Shown piece by piece: positions 7,591 through 16,855 of a stretch of 41,881 nt of DNA. The number at the start of each line of letters is the position of its first letter. The first letter of the stretch is position 1. The stretch spans positions 1-41,881 of the forward strand of contig JAGCUY010000101.1 in NCBI GenBank assembly GCA_017962605.1, written 5' to 3'. This DNA is from Kiritimatiellia bacterium (GTDB taxonomy: Bacteria; Verrucomicrobiota; Kiritimatiellia; RFP12; JAAYLN01). The notes beneath the pieces were generated by a model that was not told where the DNA came from, searched no databases, and worked only from the letters and a program-made list of their open reading frames with translations. The translations under genes were made by a program, and so were the position numbers.

Positions 7591-10500
7591 TTCCCACTTG
7601 TTGAGTAGGTCTTGAGGCCGATCTTGATGTCTGAGACGCCGGTGGAGTCGAGGTCGCCGTCGCGGTCGGCGTCGATGCCGCTGATGAAGGTCGCGATGGC
7701 CGCCTCGCGGTCGGCCGACATCGACGAGGCCGGTATGATCAGCAGCCACTTGGTGTTCCACGCGGAGCGGCCGACAAGGCGCGTGCAGTCAAGCGATTCG
7801 TCGTCGGGATCCTTGCCGGCCTCGTCGTAGTAGGCGCGGAAGGACGGGTGCTTCCTGATGCGCGCGCCGACGTCGTTTCCGCCGGTGGCGCCGTCGTAGA
7901 GCGGCGTCCAGTCGGGGTCGTCCAGCTGCGCCGAGCCGATGGCGTATGGCGCGGGGATCGTCTGGTCAACGACCTTCCAGGAGAGGACGGTGTCGGAATC
8001 GCCGACGGCGCGCATGCGGTCTTCGCCAACTGGCACCAGGTAGGCGGTCGGCGTGCGGGAGAGGTTCTCGTCGTCGTAGCCCACGAAGTGGATGCCAGCG
8101 GAGCTGATGTGCGTGGCGAACCACGTGGGGTCGAGCGATGCGTCGCCGCCTTCCAGCTCTTCGCCGAAGAAGTTGTAGCCTTGGGCGATGAGGGTGGGGA
8201 AGGGGATGACGAATCCAGGCTCCTTTTCGGCGGTGGAGCCGGCGAGGGGCTGGCAGTAGTGGCGGAACTCGGAGATCTGGTTGAGGTCTTCCACTATGTA
8301 TTTGCGCAGGGTAGTGCGCCACTCCTTGTCGCCCTTCTCGCCATCGTAGATGCGGAAGAGGTCGTGGCGGAGCGAGAACCATGTGGCGTATGGCTGCGGG
8401 TTGTTGATGCCGAGGCGCGGCTTGAGGACCTGCCAGTTCTCGTCCATCTCGGCGAGGATGGCCGCGAGGCCGCCGTCGCCCTTGACGGCGTCGGAGGCGA
8501 CGATTGGGTCGCCGTCGTCGGTGAACTCGCCAAGGGTGCGGGTGCCGATGATGCGGGCCATGAAGGCGTCGCCGGAGGCGCGGTCGGATGAGAGGAGACC
8601 GGTCTCGTAGTCGTAGGCCTGCGCCGCGAGGTAAACGTATTTCTGCGCAAGTTCGAACTGCGCGTCGTAGCGCGAGAGCGCGTTGTTGCGGACGAGGCGG
8701 AAGAACATGTCGTTGTAGCGCGTCCTGGTTAGGGCGTCGGCAGACTGCTGGCGCGCGAGGGTGCGCTCGTCTATGACGCGTTCCGCTTCCGCGACGATGG
8801 TCTCCACCGCGCACTCTGCGGCGAGGAGCTCGACGTATGCGCTCCTGCACTCGCGCGCGGCCTGGTAAACGTCGTTGGCGGCGCTCAGAGCGCGCTGGTA
8901 GTAGCCGTCGTATGTCTCGATGTAGTCGGCAGTCGCCTCGATTACCTGCTCCGCTATTTCAAGCCCGGTTTGAATGGAGTCAGAGGCGACTAGCGCGTTC
9001 TTGGCGGCGAGGATCGTGCCTTCGAACGACTGCCGCGTCGCAACCTCGGCCGGGCCTACTGCCGCCGCGACCATGGCGCTCGGGTCGGTGTTGACTGTCA
9101 TGCCCGCGCCGACTATCGACGGCGTCGCCTTGTAGATGGCAGACTGGGCGTCTTCGCTAAGTTTCATGATCGCCTCGACCGAGTTGATGCCGGTCTTGAG
9201 AGCAGCCTCCTCCACCGCGGCGAAGGCCTCGTAGGCGTATTTCGCGGCGCTAGCCGCCTGCTTGGCGGTGTGGAAGCCCGTTTCCAGGCGGATGTTGCCG
9301 ATTTCATATTCGAAGTAGGTGTTGGCCTTTTCCCAATCTTCGAGGCAGGACTTGAATCCACGGTAGGCGATTAGCAGTTCGCCAAGCGCGTCCTGAATCT
9401 GGCCGCAGGCGCGGCGCTTGCCGGTGATCTTGGCGGGCTTGAGGATGATGCCGGTGGCGGACTTCTCGTAGGTCAGCGTGTCGAAATCTACGGTCTTGCC
9501 AAGATTGGGTATGAGGATGGCGAGGCCGTCGCGGAACTTGCTGGCGTCGCGGACGTAGAGGTTGGTGGTTATGGACTTGATGTCCTCGTCGGCTTTGAGG
9601 CCGAACTGCCAGGGCTCCATCCAGGCGTAGTTGATGAGGTCCGGGCCGTCGTAGCCCTGCGGGTAGGTGCCGCCGGGTCCGATGTCACCCTCGTATGGGT
9701 AACCAAAGTATTCGATGAGGGCGTTCTTGGTTTCGAGCTCCATCGTCTCAAGCTGGTTCTCGCGGGAGACCTGCGATTCGTAGAGCATCCTGAGGCGGGA
9801 GCCGTAGAACTGCGCCTTGTCGAGCGCGCGGCGGGCGTTTGCCAGCGCGGTGCCCGCCCGCTCGCGTATTTGCTCGTAGTGGGTGAGCCCGTCCTCGCCT
9901 GGCGCGATTGGCGTGAGGTCGAAGGGAATCGCGCCGGAGGCCAGACCAATCGGGGTGAGTCCTGCGTCGATGCGATCGACCTTCCTCTGGATGTCGGGGA
10001 TCATGGAGGCGAGGGAGGCGAGTTCGGGAACGGTGTCGCGGTCGATGCGGGAGAGTCCTTCGTCCTCGAAGGTTATGTTGACGCCGCTCGACTCCGCCGC
10101 GATCCAGGCGCCGCAGTTGACGTTCCAGCGCAGGGCGGTGACTTTTTCGTCGGTGAGCGTGGTTGTCTGCGCGTTCGCGATGGGGCGCACGTAGAAGACT
10201 AGGTTCTCGGAAAGCGGCGAGACGAACTCGCGCTTCTCGCGCAGTTCGGAGTCCGTGCGGGCAACGCCGGTCCATGCGCGGATCTCGGCAATCTCGCCGG
10301 TGAAGCCGCCGCCCAATGCGACGCAGGCGTTTGCCAGCGGAATCGAGAATCCCTCGGGGAGGTTGAGGTTCGTCGTGGATATTACGGCGCCCGTGGCGTT
10401 GATGACGACTGCCTTGCATGTGCCGCCGCCGCTGGAGCGGAGGGCGACGAGCGTGTTGGCGTTTTCGGGCGCGTTGCCGATGGCGGCGGTCACGAGCGGT

Positions 10501-13500
10501 TCGCCCGAGATCTCGTATGTGACTTCCTCGTCCTCGTAGTTGATGATGCCGGGGAAGTGATAGGTTTCGCCGTCTTCTTCGTCGATTATGTCAAACGGGA
10601 AGACGCAGGCCCAGCCGCTGAATTCCGGCGGGTTGGTGGCGAAGTCCGCCATGTCGTAGCCTTCGGGGAAGTCCGTGGGCGGAGCCCCGGAGCCAGCGAA
10701 CAGGCACTCGTAGAAGTCGTTACCGATGCGCCTTTCAATGCTGAAGGCATCCTTTTCGTCGGCTTCGTCTTCGGCGGAGTCCAGGACGTTGGTGTAGAAC
10801 CAGTAGTGGCCGTGGATGACATTGGTCACCGGCGCGACTGCGTAGATGGCGGCCGACAGGTCGCCGGACTCGTTGTCGCGGAGAACGGAGAGGCGGCGTG
10901 TCTCGGTGGTTAGGCAAAGGACGGTGGACTCATCTGCGCCCCCTGCCGTGACAGAGTCGGTGGTGCTCGGCACGAGCTGGAACTCGAGTGTCCATGCGTT
11001 GGATGCGGATATGCCGCCATCGATTGTTTCGGGGAGAGTCGTGCTGATGGCGTCGTCGCTGTCGCCGGTGAAGCTGAATCGCCAGTAGCGGCCGCTGCTG
11101 GGCGCCTCGCCGAGCAAGGCGTTGCCGACGGCCCAGTTGGCGAGCGCGCCGAAGCCGCCGCGCGAGGCCCATTCGCCGTAGCCGAATGCGCGGGACGATT
11201 CGTCGTCGAGGTAGCCGGCCATGCTGGCCCCCCCGCTGTCTCGCCATGCCTTGCGGGCGGTGCGGTCGACGACCGCCGATGCGACCTTGGCCACATCGTA
11301 AGCGGCCTTGGCGAACTTGGCCTCGTCGTAGTAATCGACGTTGAGGACGGAGTCCGCGACCACCATCTCGCCCATGGCGGGTTCGCCCCAGGTGAAATAT
11401 GGGTTGCGGAGCAGGCGGTAGTAGCCGGAGAGGGCGGAGAGGTAGTGCCCGTAGGCGTCTCCGTGGCCCTGTGGATACTGGTCGGCGGCGTCGTTTTCGT
11501 CGAGGTAGCCCCTGTTGTTGCCGTTGATGTCGTAGTTGACGGCGTAGGCGACCTCGCCCGCAGTAATGCCCTTGGTGAAGTTCCAGACGAGGCGGTTGTA
11601 GTAGGGCGAGAGGCGTGTTGACGGGGCGTTGGCGCCGCTGCGCCCGCGCAGGAGGGCCAGCTCCTCGTCGAGGAGGGTCGGCACCTGGTTGTCGAATGAG
11701 AACAGCGTGGAGGAAAGCGCGCCATAGTCAAGCTCGAAGCCGGTCATGTCGGTGTTGTCGAAGTTCGCGCCGAAGCCGATGGTCGGGTTGAGGGCGTCGC
11801 ACCATGCCTCGTCGCCGAGGACGGTGTAGAGGTCGGCCAGGCGGGCGACGGCGAGCTGGAGCTGCTTGTTGGCGTCGGCGTTGTCGATGCCCAGTGCGAG
11901 CGACATCGACTCGGCCTTGGAGAGGATTGTCTCATAGAGCTGGATGAGGCCGACTTCCTTAAGGTTGTCCTGGTTTAGGGCGACGTCGCCCTCGTAGGGC
12001 TTGCCGGCCTGGGCGATCATGGAGATGTCTGCCTCTGCTTCGTTTTCCACGAGGTCGCGCATCCGCTGCGCGAACGGGGTGACGTTGTTGAGGACGCGCT
12101 GCACCCAGCCTTCGGCGAGGGCGGGCGGATCGGTCCAGTTCGACCACTCGTAGCCCATGGCGGCGTAAGACGGCGAGGAGTCGCTGGCCGCGCGGTAGCG
12201 CATGGCGTAGTAGGTGTTGACCATGTTGTCGAGGGTGTCGCCCTGTTCGCCAATCACGAAGCGGGTGAGGCCGGTCGTCGGCTCGAACTTCTGCTTGTAT
12301 TCGCCCTCGAAGTCGTCGGGCACGGAGCCGTTTGCGTGCGGGGCGCACTTGCGCCACTCGAAGATGTAGTCGTCGGGCTTGCCGGCGAATGCCTCCGCGT
12401 ATATGACCGACAGCTGCTGCGAGAGCAGGTTGATGGGATCCTCGCGCGTCACGATGCGCCCGACGTAGTATTTCGGGATGACCTTGATGACGTGCATGGA
12501 AATCGGGTCGCCCTCCGCAACGGACATCAGCTCGTTGGTTGAGTCGTTCTGGATGAGGGTTACGTAGTTGGTAGCGCCCATTGAGAATAGCGCGTAGTGG
12601 TCGCGCGGAACATATTCGATGCGGTCTTCGGTCGGCCCTACTGCGACATGCGGGCTGGGGAGGACGGGGGCCTTGGCGAGTGTCGCTATGGCTGCCTTCC
12701 ATGCGCTCTTGCCCTTTTCAGTGGCTTTGTCGTCGAGGAGTTCCGAGAGGGTTTTTCGCTCGGAATCTGAAAGGACGTTCACGTGGAGAAGCGAGACTCC
12801 TGCCGGGTTGTTCTCCATTTTGCCTTCGAGCTTGATGCAGCGGGAGAGGTCGGCGGTGGTGTCGAGATAGAAGCGGGAGGCGAGGTTGGGCGGCAGGCCG
12901 TCGAAGGTCCAGCGCCCCTTGCGCAGCGTGGCGTTGCCGCCTGCGCCCTGCTTGATGCCGAGTTCCGTGATCGCCGTCGCCACGGAGTCGAAGGTCGATT
13001 TGTCGAAGCCGGCGACCTGCGCCACTGTGGGGTCGAAGAGGACGGCCGTCGCGTCGCGCTCGGCGTCGGTGGCCGGCCAGACCACGCCCACGCTGCCGGA
13101 GTTCCAGACCTCGGGCAGGCCGGATGCGGCGACGGTGAGGGTTCGGCCGATTTCCATTTCAGGAGTGCTCTCGGGCCAGGAGACGCGCCAGGTCCATTTC
13201 GCCGGTTTCGCGGTGAGAACGGAGTCCGATGACGACTTGCCGTCGAGGAGGGAGAGCCATGGAATGGCGCTGCCGATGGCAGGCCACTGGCTTGCCGGGA
13301 GCGACGGGAAGGCGAAGCCGTCCTGCATGCGGTAGTAGAGGCGCATCGTGGCGCTGCCGGCTGCGCGCGCCCAGAGCTGGCCCTTGCGGTCGCGGAACGC
13401 GGGGGCCGTTTCGACGGGCTCCTCCCAATAGTCCTCTGCGCACCAGGGGTTGTCCAGGAGGTCGATCGGGTGCGGGCCGGGGAAGGCCTTTCCGGCGACG

Positions 13501-16460
13501 CAGTCGGCGGCGAGTTCCGGGTAGAGCGAGTTGGTTACGGCTACATCGAACCACTGCATCGTCTTGCGGCCGTCCTTCACATACTGGACGAGCACGCCGG
13601 GGGCGGAGGTGTCGTCCGTGTTGAGGTCGGAGCGGAGCGCCCATGCGACGTAAGACGCCTGCCCGGCTTCTGCCCCGCCGGAACCGGCGATGATGAGCGC
13701 GTGTTCCTCGTTGGGATTGTAGCCGATGGCGTCGGGGTCGTTCTGCGCATAGACGACTGGCGTGGTGTTTGCGTCGGCTGAGATGACGCCTGACACGAGG
13801 GCCGGCGGCCCGTGCGTCTCAAGCAGGCATTCGTAGGCGTTGAGAGGGAGCGAGAGGACTTTGTCCGTGAAGGTGCGCCTGTTGGTGCTGGTGGCGACTA
13901 GGTCCTTCCCCTTGACGAAGGTATAGCATCCGGTGAGGCCGGTTTTGCCGACAAGGTTGGCGGAATGGCGGACGCTCTGGATCTCGGCGTTGGTGAGCAA
14001 GTAATTCCAGAAGAGGAGTTCGCCGACGTTCACGCCGGAGCGGGCCGGCATGTCGTCGAATTCGCCAAGCGCGGCATCGACGCCGGAGATGATTCCAGAG
14101 AAGTCGCCGGAGACGGTTGCTGGCGCGACGTTGGTGTTGGCGGGGATGGAGATGGTTGCCGAGTCGGCGTTGATGTGGAGGGCTACTGAAATCCAGCCGT
14201 TGCATTCAATGGCGGACGCCGGCACGGATATGGCTTTGGAGACGGGCGTGGCCGCAAGGGATGCCCCGGGGGCGACGAGGCGCATCTGGAGTCGCGAGAC
14301 GGCACCGCTGCCGACCGGTGGCGGGGCGGCGTCAATGGAGAGCGTGGTGCCGTCGGACCCGCGCAGGGAGAGAAGGGCGGCGGGGTCGGTGGCGTCGCTG
14401 CTGACGCTCTCCGGCCAGAACCAGAAGGTCACGGTGCCGCCGTTGTCGCCAAAGTAGTCGCGGGATGCTAGCGAGGCGCTGGAGTCGCCGCTTGACAGGT
14501 AGATGGCGGAGTTGTGGGAGAAGAGCGACTCCGCCGCGCTGCCGCGCTGGGAGGCGATGACGATTTGCGGCGATTCGCCCTCAAGCGGCCAGCGCATCTG
14601 GTATGTCTGGGGAAGAGTCGGTATCTCGATGGCTTCGGCCATCCCCTCTTCCTTGATGGTGGTGTTCCACCAGACTTCGATCTGGCCGGGGCGGACCGCA
14701 TAGACGACCGAGTCGTATTTGTTGGTGTCGGTGGACGAGGCGCTGGTGGTGGCGTTGGTGTCGGAGGCGGTGTCGGGCTTAGCGTCGAAGTAGATGCCCG
14801 CGTTCCAAATCGGGTCGCTTGATGCGCGATAGACATAGCCGGGGCTGTCGGGGTCGCAGACGGGCGAGAATCCCGGGGCGAGGCCGGCGATTGAGCCGCC
14901 GCGCAGTTGAAGCTCCTTGCCTACGACTTCCTCCTCCGGTTCGAGCGTGAAGTAGTCGGCGTTTGAGCGGAACACAGAGTGGATGGGGATGAACCAGATG
15001 TTGTCGTCGGCCGTGACTTTCAGGAGCGAGTAGCCCTCGCCGGTCGTCTTGAATGTTCCGTCGGATTCGACGGCGCGGGCGTGGCCCTCGGGTTCCTGGT
15101 AGTTCATGAGGGTGGCGCTGTAGTGCGATGGCACGAATACGGGGCGGCCGCCGTCGCCTTTCATGTCGCCACGGACGAACACGGTGGCGTCCTCCGGCCA
15201 GTCGCAGGCGTATTGGTCAACCTCGAATGGCCAATCGACCTGCATGTCGTCGGTCTCCATCCAGTAAACCTCCATGTTCCACGGGGAGTTGACCGTTGGG
15301 CGGAGCGGATAGACGTTGTCGTGCTTGGGGCTGTATGAGTATTTGCCCTTGTGCTGGTAGTAGTAGTCGCCGCGGTTGTCCGAGGCTCCGATGTATGTGG
15401 GCTGCGCTCGGAGTCCGGCGGTGTCGAAGCCGCGGCCGTCTGGCTTGAGGGCGCGTCCGATCTCGCCCTTCATGCGGTTCACTGCCGGGCGGCATATCTC
15501 GACGGCCTGGACGGACAGCAGGCGCTCGTAGGTGCCGGTGTCGTAGTAGGCCATCACGACCTGCCCCTGGAGCTGTCCGTATGCGTAGAGCATCTGCGTG
15601 GACTTGTCAAGCCATAGGCCGGATACGACGCGGTTGGTGAGGACTTGCTCGATGCCGCCGGCGGAGTTGGTGTAAACACCGTAAACGGGAGTGAGGATTT
15701 CCTCCGGGCCGAAGAACTTAACGAACTTTCCGGAGAGGTTGACCGCAGGACCGTTGTAGGGGTAGTCAGTCCAGTAGATGCGGCGCGGGCGGCCGGAGCA
15801 GGAGGCGGATGCGACATAGGACATCTCGATGACTTTGCCGCTGGTGAGGACCCAGTTGAAGCGCAGGGTTCCGCCGTTCGTGACGAATACGCGGTTGTTG
15901 GAGCGGTCGAATAGGAATCCGCTTGTGTTGTCGGCGAGAAATTGGTTGTAAGTCGCGGGCCAATCTACGCCGTCTGGCGGGTCTATCTGGTCGCCGAGGT
16001 AGTATTCGGGCTTGGTGCGCTCAATGGGAAAGCCTGCCTCGGAGTCGTCGAGGCGAACGGTATCCTCGCCGGCGACCTGCTGGGAGGATATGCCGTCGAT
16101 ACCGGACGCCGCAGGCGCCACGATGGACATGGCGGGGTAGTTTGGGTTGGCGGAGAGCCATGCGTTAACGCTGGCGTCTCCGCCAGCGCGCAGGACAGGC
16201 GCGCCAGGCACGCCGAGCGTGAAGCTGGAGTCGGCCGCCATCGCGCTTGCCGCTGCAAAAATGAAGAGCGCCGCCAAGCGGCGAATGAAGGGCGCCGGCT
16301 CTGCCGCCGAATGAAGGGCGCCGGCTCTGCCGCCGAATGAAGGGCGTCGGCTCTGCCGCCGAATGAATGAGACCAGCGCTGCCGGCGAGTGAAATGTCAA
16401 GGAGTGTTTCATAGTTGAGAGTCGTTGCTTTGAGTTTGTATTATTGAAGTGCCATTTCAT
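7587..16460 (-). CDS. Giant secreted LamG-domain protein (2957 residues)
   Basis: One uninterrupted 8.9-kb frame. The ATG at 16460 overlaps the stop of the four-helix-bundle gene (ATGA); a second ATG is at 16412. The hydrophobic signal core LAALFIFAAASAMA (residues 62-75, cleavage after A75) lies behind an abnormally long N-region, partly encoded by a 26-bp triplication. Two LamG/concanavalin-like regions are apparent, near residues 640-870 (TVTFWFWPESV; GVNVGELLFWNYLLTNAEI) and 1780-2090 (ASNAWTLEFQLVPSTTDS; TGEIAEIRAWTGVARTDSEL). Residues about 2130-2700 are long charged helices, probably coiled coil. A dockerin/EF-hand-like calcium loop DADRDGDLDSTG (residues 2930-2941) is near the C-terminus. 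I see no catalytic motif and no LPXTG, PEP-CTERM or autotransporter barrel. It is probably a cell-surface or extracellular adhesive or structural protein; this is inferred from LamG domains and size. Confidence 0.85.
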   Translation of the reverse strand: MKWHFNNTNSKQRLSTMKHSLTFHSPAALVSFIRRQSRRPSFGGRAGALHSAAEPAPFIRRLAALFIFAAASAMAADSSFTLGVPGAPVLRAGGDASVNAWLSANPNYPAMSIVAPAASGIDGISSQQVAGEDTVRLDDSEAGFPIERTKPEYYLGDQIDPPDGVDWPATYNQFLADNTSGFLFDRSNNRVFVTNGGTLRFNWVLTSGKVIEMSYVASASCSGRPRRIYWTDYPYNGPAVNLSGKFVKFFGPEEILTPVYGVYTNSAGGIEQVLTNRVVSGLWLDKSTQMLYAYGQLQGQVVMAYYDTGTYERLLSVQAVEICRPAVNRMKGEIGRALKPDGRGFDTAGLRAQPTYIGASDNRGDYYYQHKGKYSYSPKHDNVYPLRPTVNSPWNMEVYWMETDDMQVDWPFEVDQYACDWPEDATVFVRGDMKGDGGRPVFVPSHYSATLMNYQEPEGHARAVESDGTFKTTGEGYSLLKVTADDNIWFIPIHSVFRSNADYFTLEPEEEVVGKELQLRGGSIAGLAPGFSPVCDPDSPGYVYRASSDPIWNAGIYFDAKPDTASDTNATTSASSTDTNKYDSVVYAVRPGQIEVWWNTTIKEEGMAEAIEIPTLPQTYQMRWPLEGESPQIVIASQRGSAAESLFSHNSAIYLSSGDSSASLASRDYFGDNGGTVTFWFWPESVSSDATDPAALLSLRGSDGTTLSIDAAPPPVGSGAVSRLQMRLVAPGASLAATPVSKAISVPASAIECNGWISVALHINADSATISIPANTNVAPATVSGDFSGIISGVDAALGEFDDMPARSGVNVGELLFWNYLLTNAEIQSVRHSANLVGKTGLTGCYTFVKGKDLVATSTNRRTFTDKVLSLPLNAYECLLETHGPPALVSGVISADANTTPVVYAQNDPDAIGYNPNEEHALIIAGSGGAEAGQASYVAWALRSDLNTDDTSAPGVLVQYVKDGRKTMQWFDVAVTNSLYPELAADCVAGKAFPGPHPIDLLDNPWCAEDYWEEPVETAPAFRDRKGQLWARAAGSATMRLYYRMQDGFAFPSLPASQWPAIGSAIPWLSLLDGKSSSDSVLTAKPAKWTWRVSWPESTPEMEIGRTLTVAASGLPEVWNSGSVGVVWPATDAERDATAVLFDPTVAQVAGFDKSTFDSVATAITELGIKQGAGGNATLRKGRWTFDGLPPNLASRFYLDTTADLSRCIKLEGKMENNPAGVSLLHVNVLSDSERKTLSELLDDKATEKGKSAWKAAIATLAKAPVLPSPHVAVGPTEDRIEYVPRDHYALFSMGATNYVTLIQNDSTNELMSVAEGDPISMHVIKVIPKYYVGRIVTREDPINLLSQQLSVIYAEAFAGKPDDYIFEWRKCAPHANGSVPDDFEGEYKQKFEPTTGLTRFVIGEQGDTLDNMVNTYYAMRYRAASDSSPSYAAMGYEWSNWTDPPALAEGWVQRVLNNVTPFAQRMRDLVENEAEADISMIAQAGKPYEGDVALNQDNLKEVGLIQLYETILSKAESMSLALGIDNADANKQLQLAVARLADLYTVLGDEAWCDALNPTIGFGANFDNTDMTGFELDYGALSSTLFSFDNQVPTLLDEELALLRGRSGANAPSTRLSPYYNRLVWNFTKGITAGEVAYAVNYDINGNNRGYLDENDAADQYPQGHGDAYGHYLSALSGYYRLLRNPYFTWGEPAMGEMVVADSVLNVDYYDEAKFAKAAYDVAKVASAVVDRTARKAWRDSGGASMAGYLDDESSRAFGYGEWASRGGFGALANWAVGNALLGEAPSSGRYWRFSFTGDSDDAISTTLPETIDGGISASNAWTLEFQLVPSTTDSVTAGGADESTVLCLTTETRRLSVLRDNESGDLSAAIYAVAPVTNVIHGHYWFYTNVLDSAEDEADEKDAFSIERRIGNDFYECLFAGSGAPPTDFPEGYDMADFATNPPEFSGWACVFPFDIIDEEDGETYHFPGIINYEDEEVTYEISGEPLVTAAIGNAPENANTLVALRSSGGGTCKAVVINATGAVISTTNLNLPEGFSIPLANACVALGGGFTGEIAEIRAWTGVARTDSELREKREFVSPLSENLVFYVRPIANAQTTTLTDEKVTALRWNVNCGAWIAAESSGVNITFEDEGLSRIDRDTVPELASLASMIPDIQRKVDRIDAGLTPIGLASGAIPFDLTPIAPGEDGLTHYEQIRERAGTALANARRALDKAQFYGSRLRMLYESQVSRENQLETMELETKNALIEYFGYPYEGDIGPGGTYPQGYDGPDLINYAWMEPWQFGLKADEDIKSITTNLYVRDASKFRDGLAILIPNLGKTVDFDTLTYEKSATGIILKPAKITGKRRACGQIQDALGELLIAYRGFKSCLEDWEKANTYFEYEIGNIRLETGFHTAKQAASAAKYAYEAFAAVEEAALKTGINSVEAIMKLSEDAQSAIYKATPSIVGAGMTVNTDPSAMVAAAVGPAEVATRQSFEGTILAAKNALVASDSIQTGLEIAEQVIEATADYIETYDGYYQRALSAANDVYQAARECRSAYVELLAAECAVETIVAEAERVIDERTLARQQSADALTRTRYNDMFFRLVRNNALSRYDAQFELAQKYVYLAAQAYDYETGLLSSDRASGDAFMARIIGTRTLGEFTDDGDPIVASDAVKGDGGLAAILAEMDENWQVLKPRLGINNPQPYATWFSLRHDLFRIYDGEKGDKEWRTTLRKYIVEDLNQISEFRHYCQPLAGSTAEKEPGFVIPFPTLIAQGYNFFGEELEGGDASLDPTWFATHISSAGIHFVGYDDENLSRTPTAYLVPVGEDRMRAVGDSDTVLSWKVVDQTIPAPYAIGSAQLDDPDWTPLYDGATGGNDVGARIRKHPSFRAYYDEAGKDPDDESLDCTRLVGRSAWNTKWLLIIPASSMSADREAAIATFISGIDADRDGDLDSTGVSDIKIGLKTYSTSGN
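16260..16386. repeat. 26-bp tandem repeat inside the giant gene's signal-peptide code
   Basis: Three nearly identical 26-base copies at 16283-16308, 16309-16334 and 16335-16360 (one C/T difference, in the third), with a decayed copy after them (16361-16386, 19 of 26 bases) and a shorter one before (from 16260). The plus-strand unit begins GAATGAAGGGCGCCGGC and ends CTGCCGCC. Because 26 is not a multiple of 3, the three copies are read in three different frames by the minus-strand gene, and together (78 bp) they keep the frame. Confidence 0.9.
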
Positions 16461-16825
16461 TCATTTTGGCACTCTTCGTTTTGAACAATGGTATTGCATG
16501 TCGCAGAGAGAATGCGACGCAATTCATTACAGTCCGCCGAAATGGAACGAGCCTGCTCGTGTGGGAGAATATTGGACTTTTCAAGTAGTTCAATCCAGAA
16601 TAGAGTTTCGGAGCACTCTTTTATGGAAATTCTGCACTTAGCGAGAAAATCCTTCTTTGAAGCGGCAAAGTGCGCCTCAGCCAGATTAGCGCCGATGCTG
16701 GTGCCACTGCGGAGAATCTGGTCTGCAAGGCTGAATTCCTTTTGCTCTTCGCGAAGCCACTTAGAGAGCTTGACTACTCGAATGGCAAAAGCCATGCTCT
16801 TTGCCTTAAGAGGATCATTCTTCAT
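16457..16825 (-). CDS. Four-helix-bundle protein (S23/IVP family)
   Basis: A 122-residue protein of the four-helix-bundle family known from intervening-sequence-encoded S23 proteins and, more distantly, the Avd accessory protein of diversity-generating retroelements. Typical motifs are AIRVVKLSKWLREEQKEFSL, then LRSGTSIGANLAEAHFA near residue 40, KCRISIKECSETLFWIELLE near residue 65 and a last helix ADCNELRRILSATCNTI. Basic patches suggest nucleic-acid binding. The ATG at 16825 is chosen as the family N-terminus; upstream in-frame ATG and GTG codons lie in repeat DNA. Its start codon and its stop codon both lie within units of the repeat family forming the adjacent 19-bp array. Its stop overlaps the start of the giant gene (ATGA). 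Lower GC than the neighbours suggests an acquired gene. Confidence 0.85.
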   Translation of the reverse strand: MKNDPLKAKSMAFAIRVVKLSKWLREEQKEFSLADQILRSGTSIGANLAEAHFAASKKDFLAKCRISIKECSETLFWIELLEKSNILPHEQARSISADCNELRRILSATCNTIVQNEECQNE

Positions 16826-16855
16826 TTGCCCTATCCCTCTTCTTTTACTCCACCC

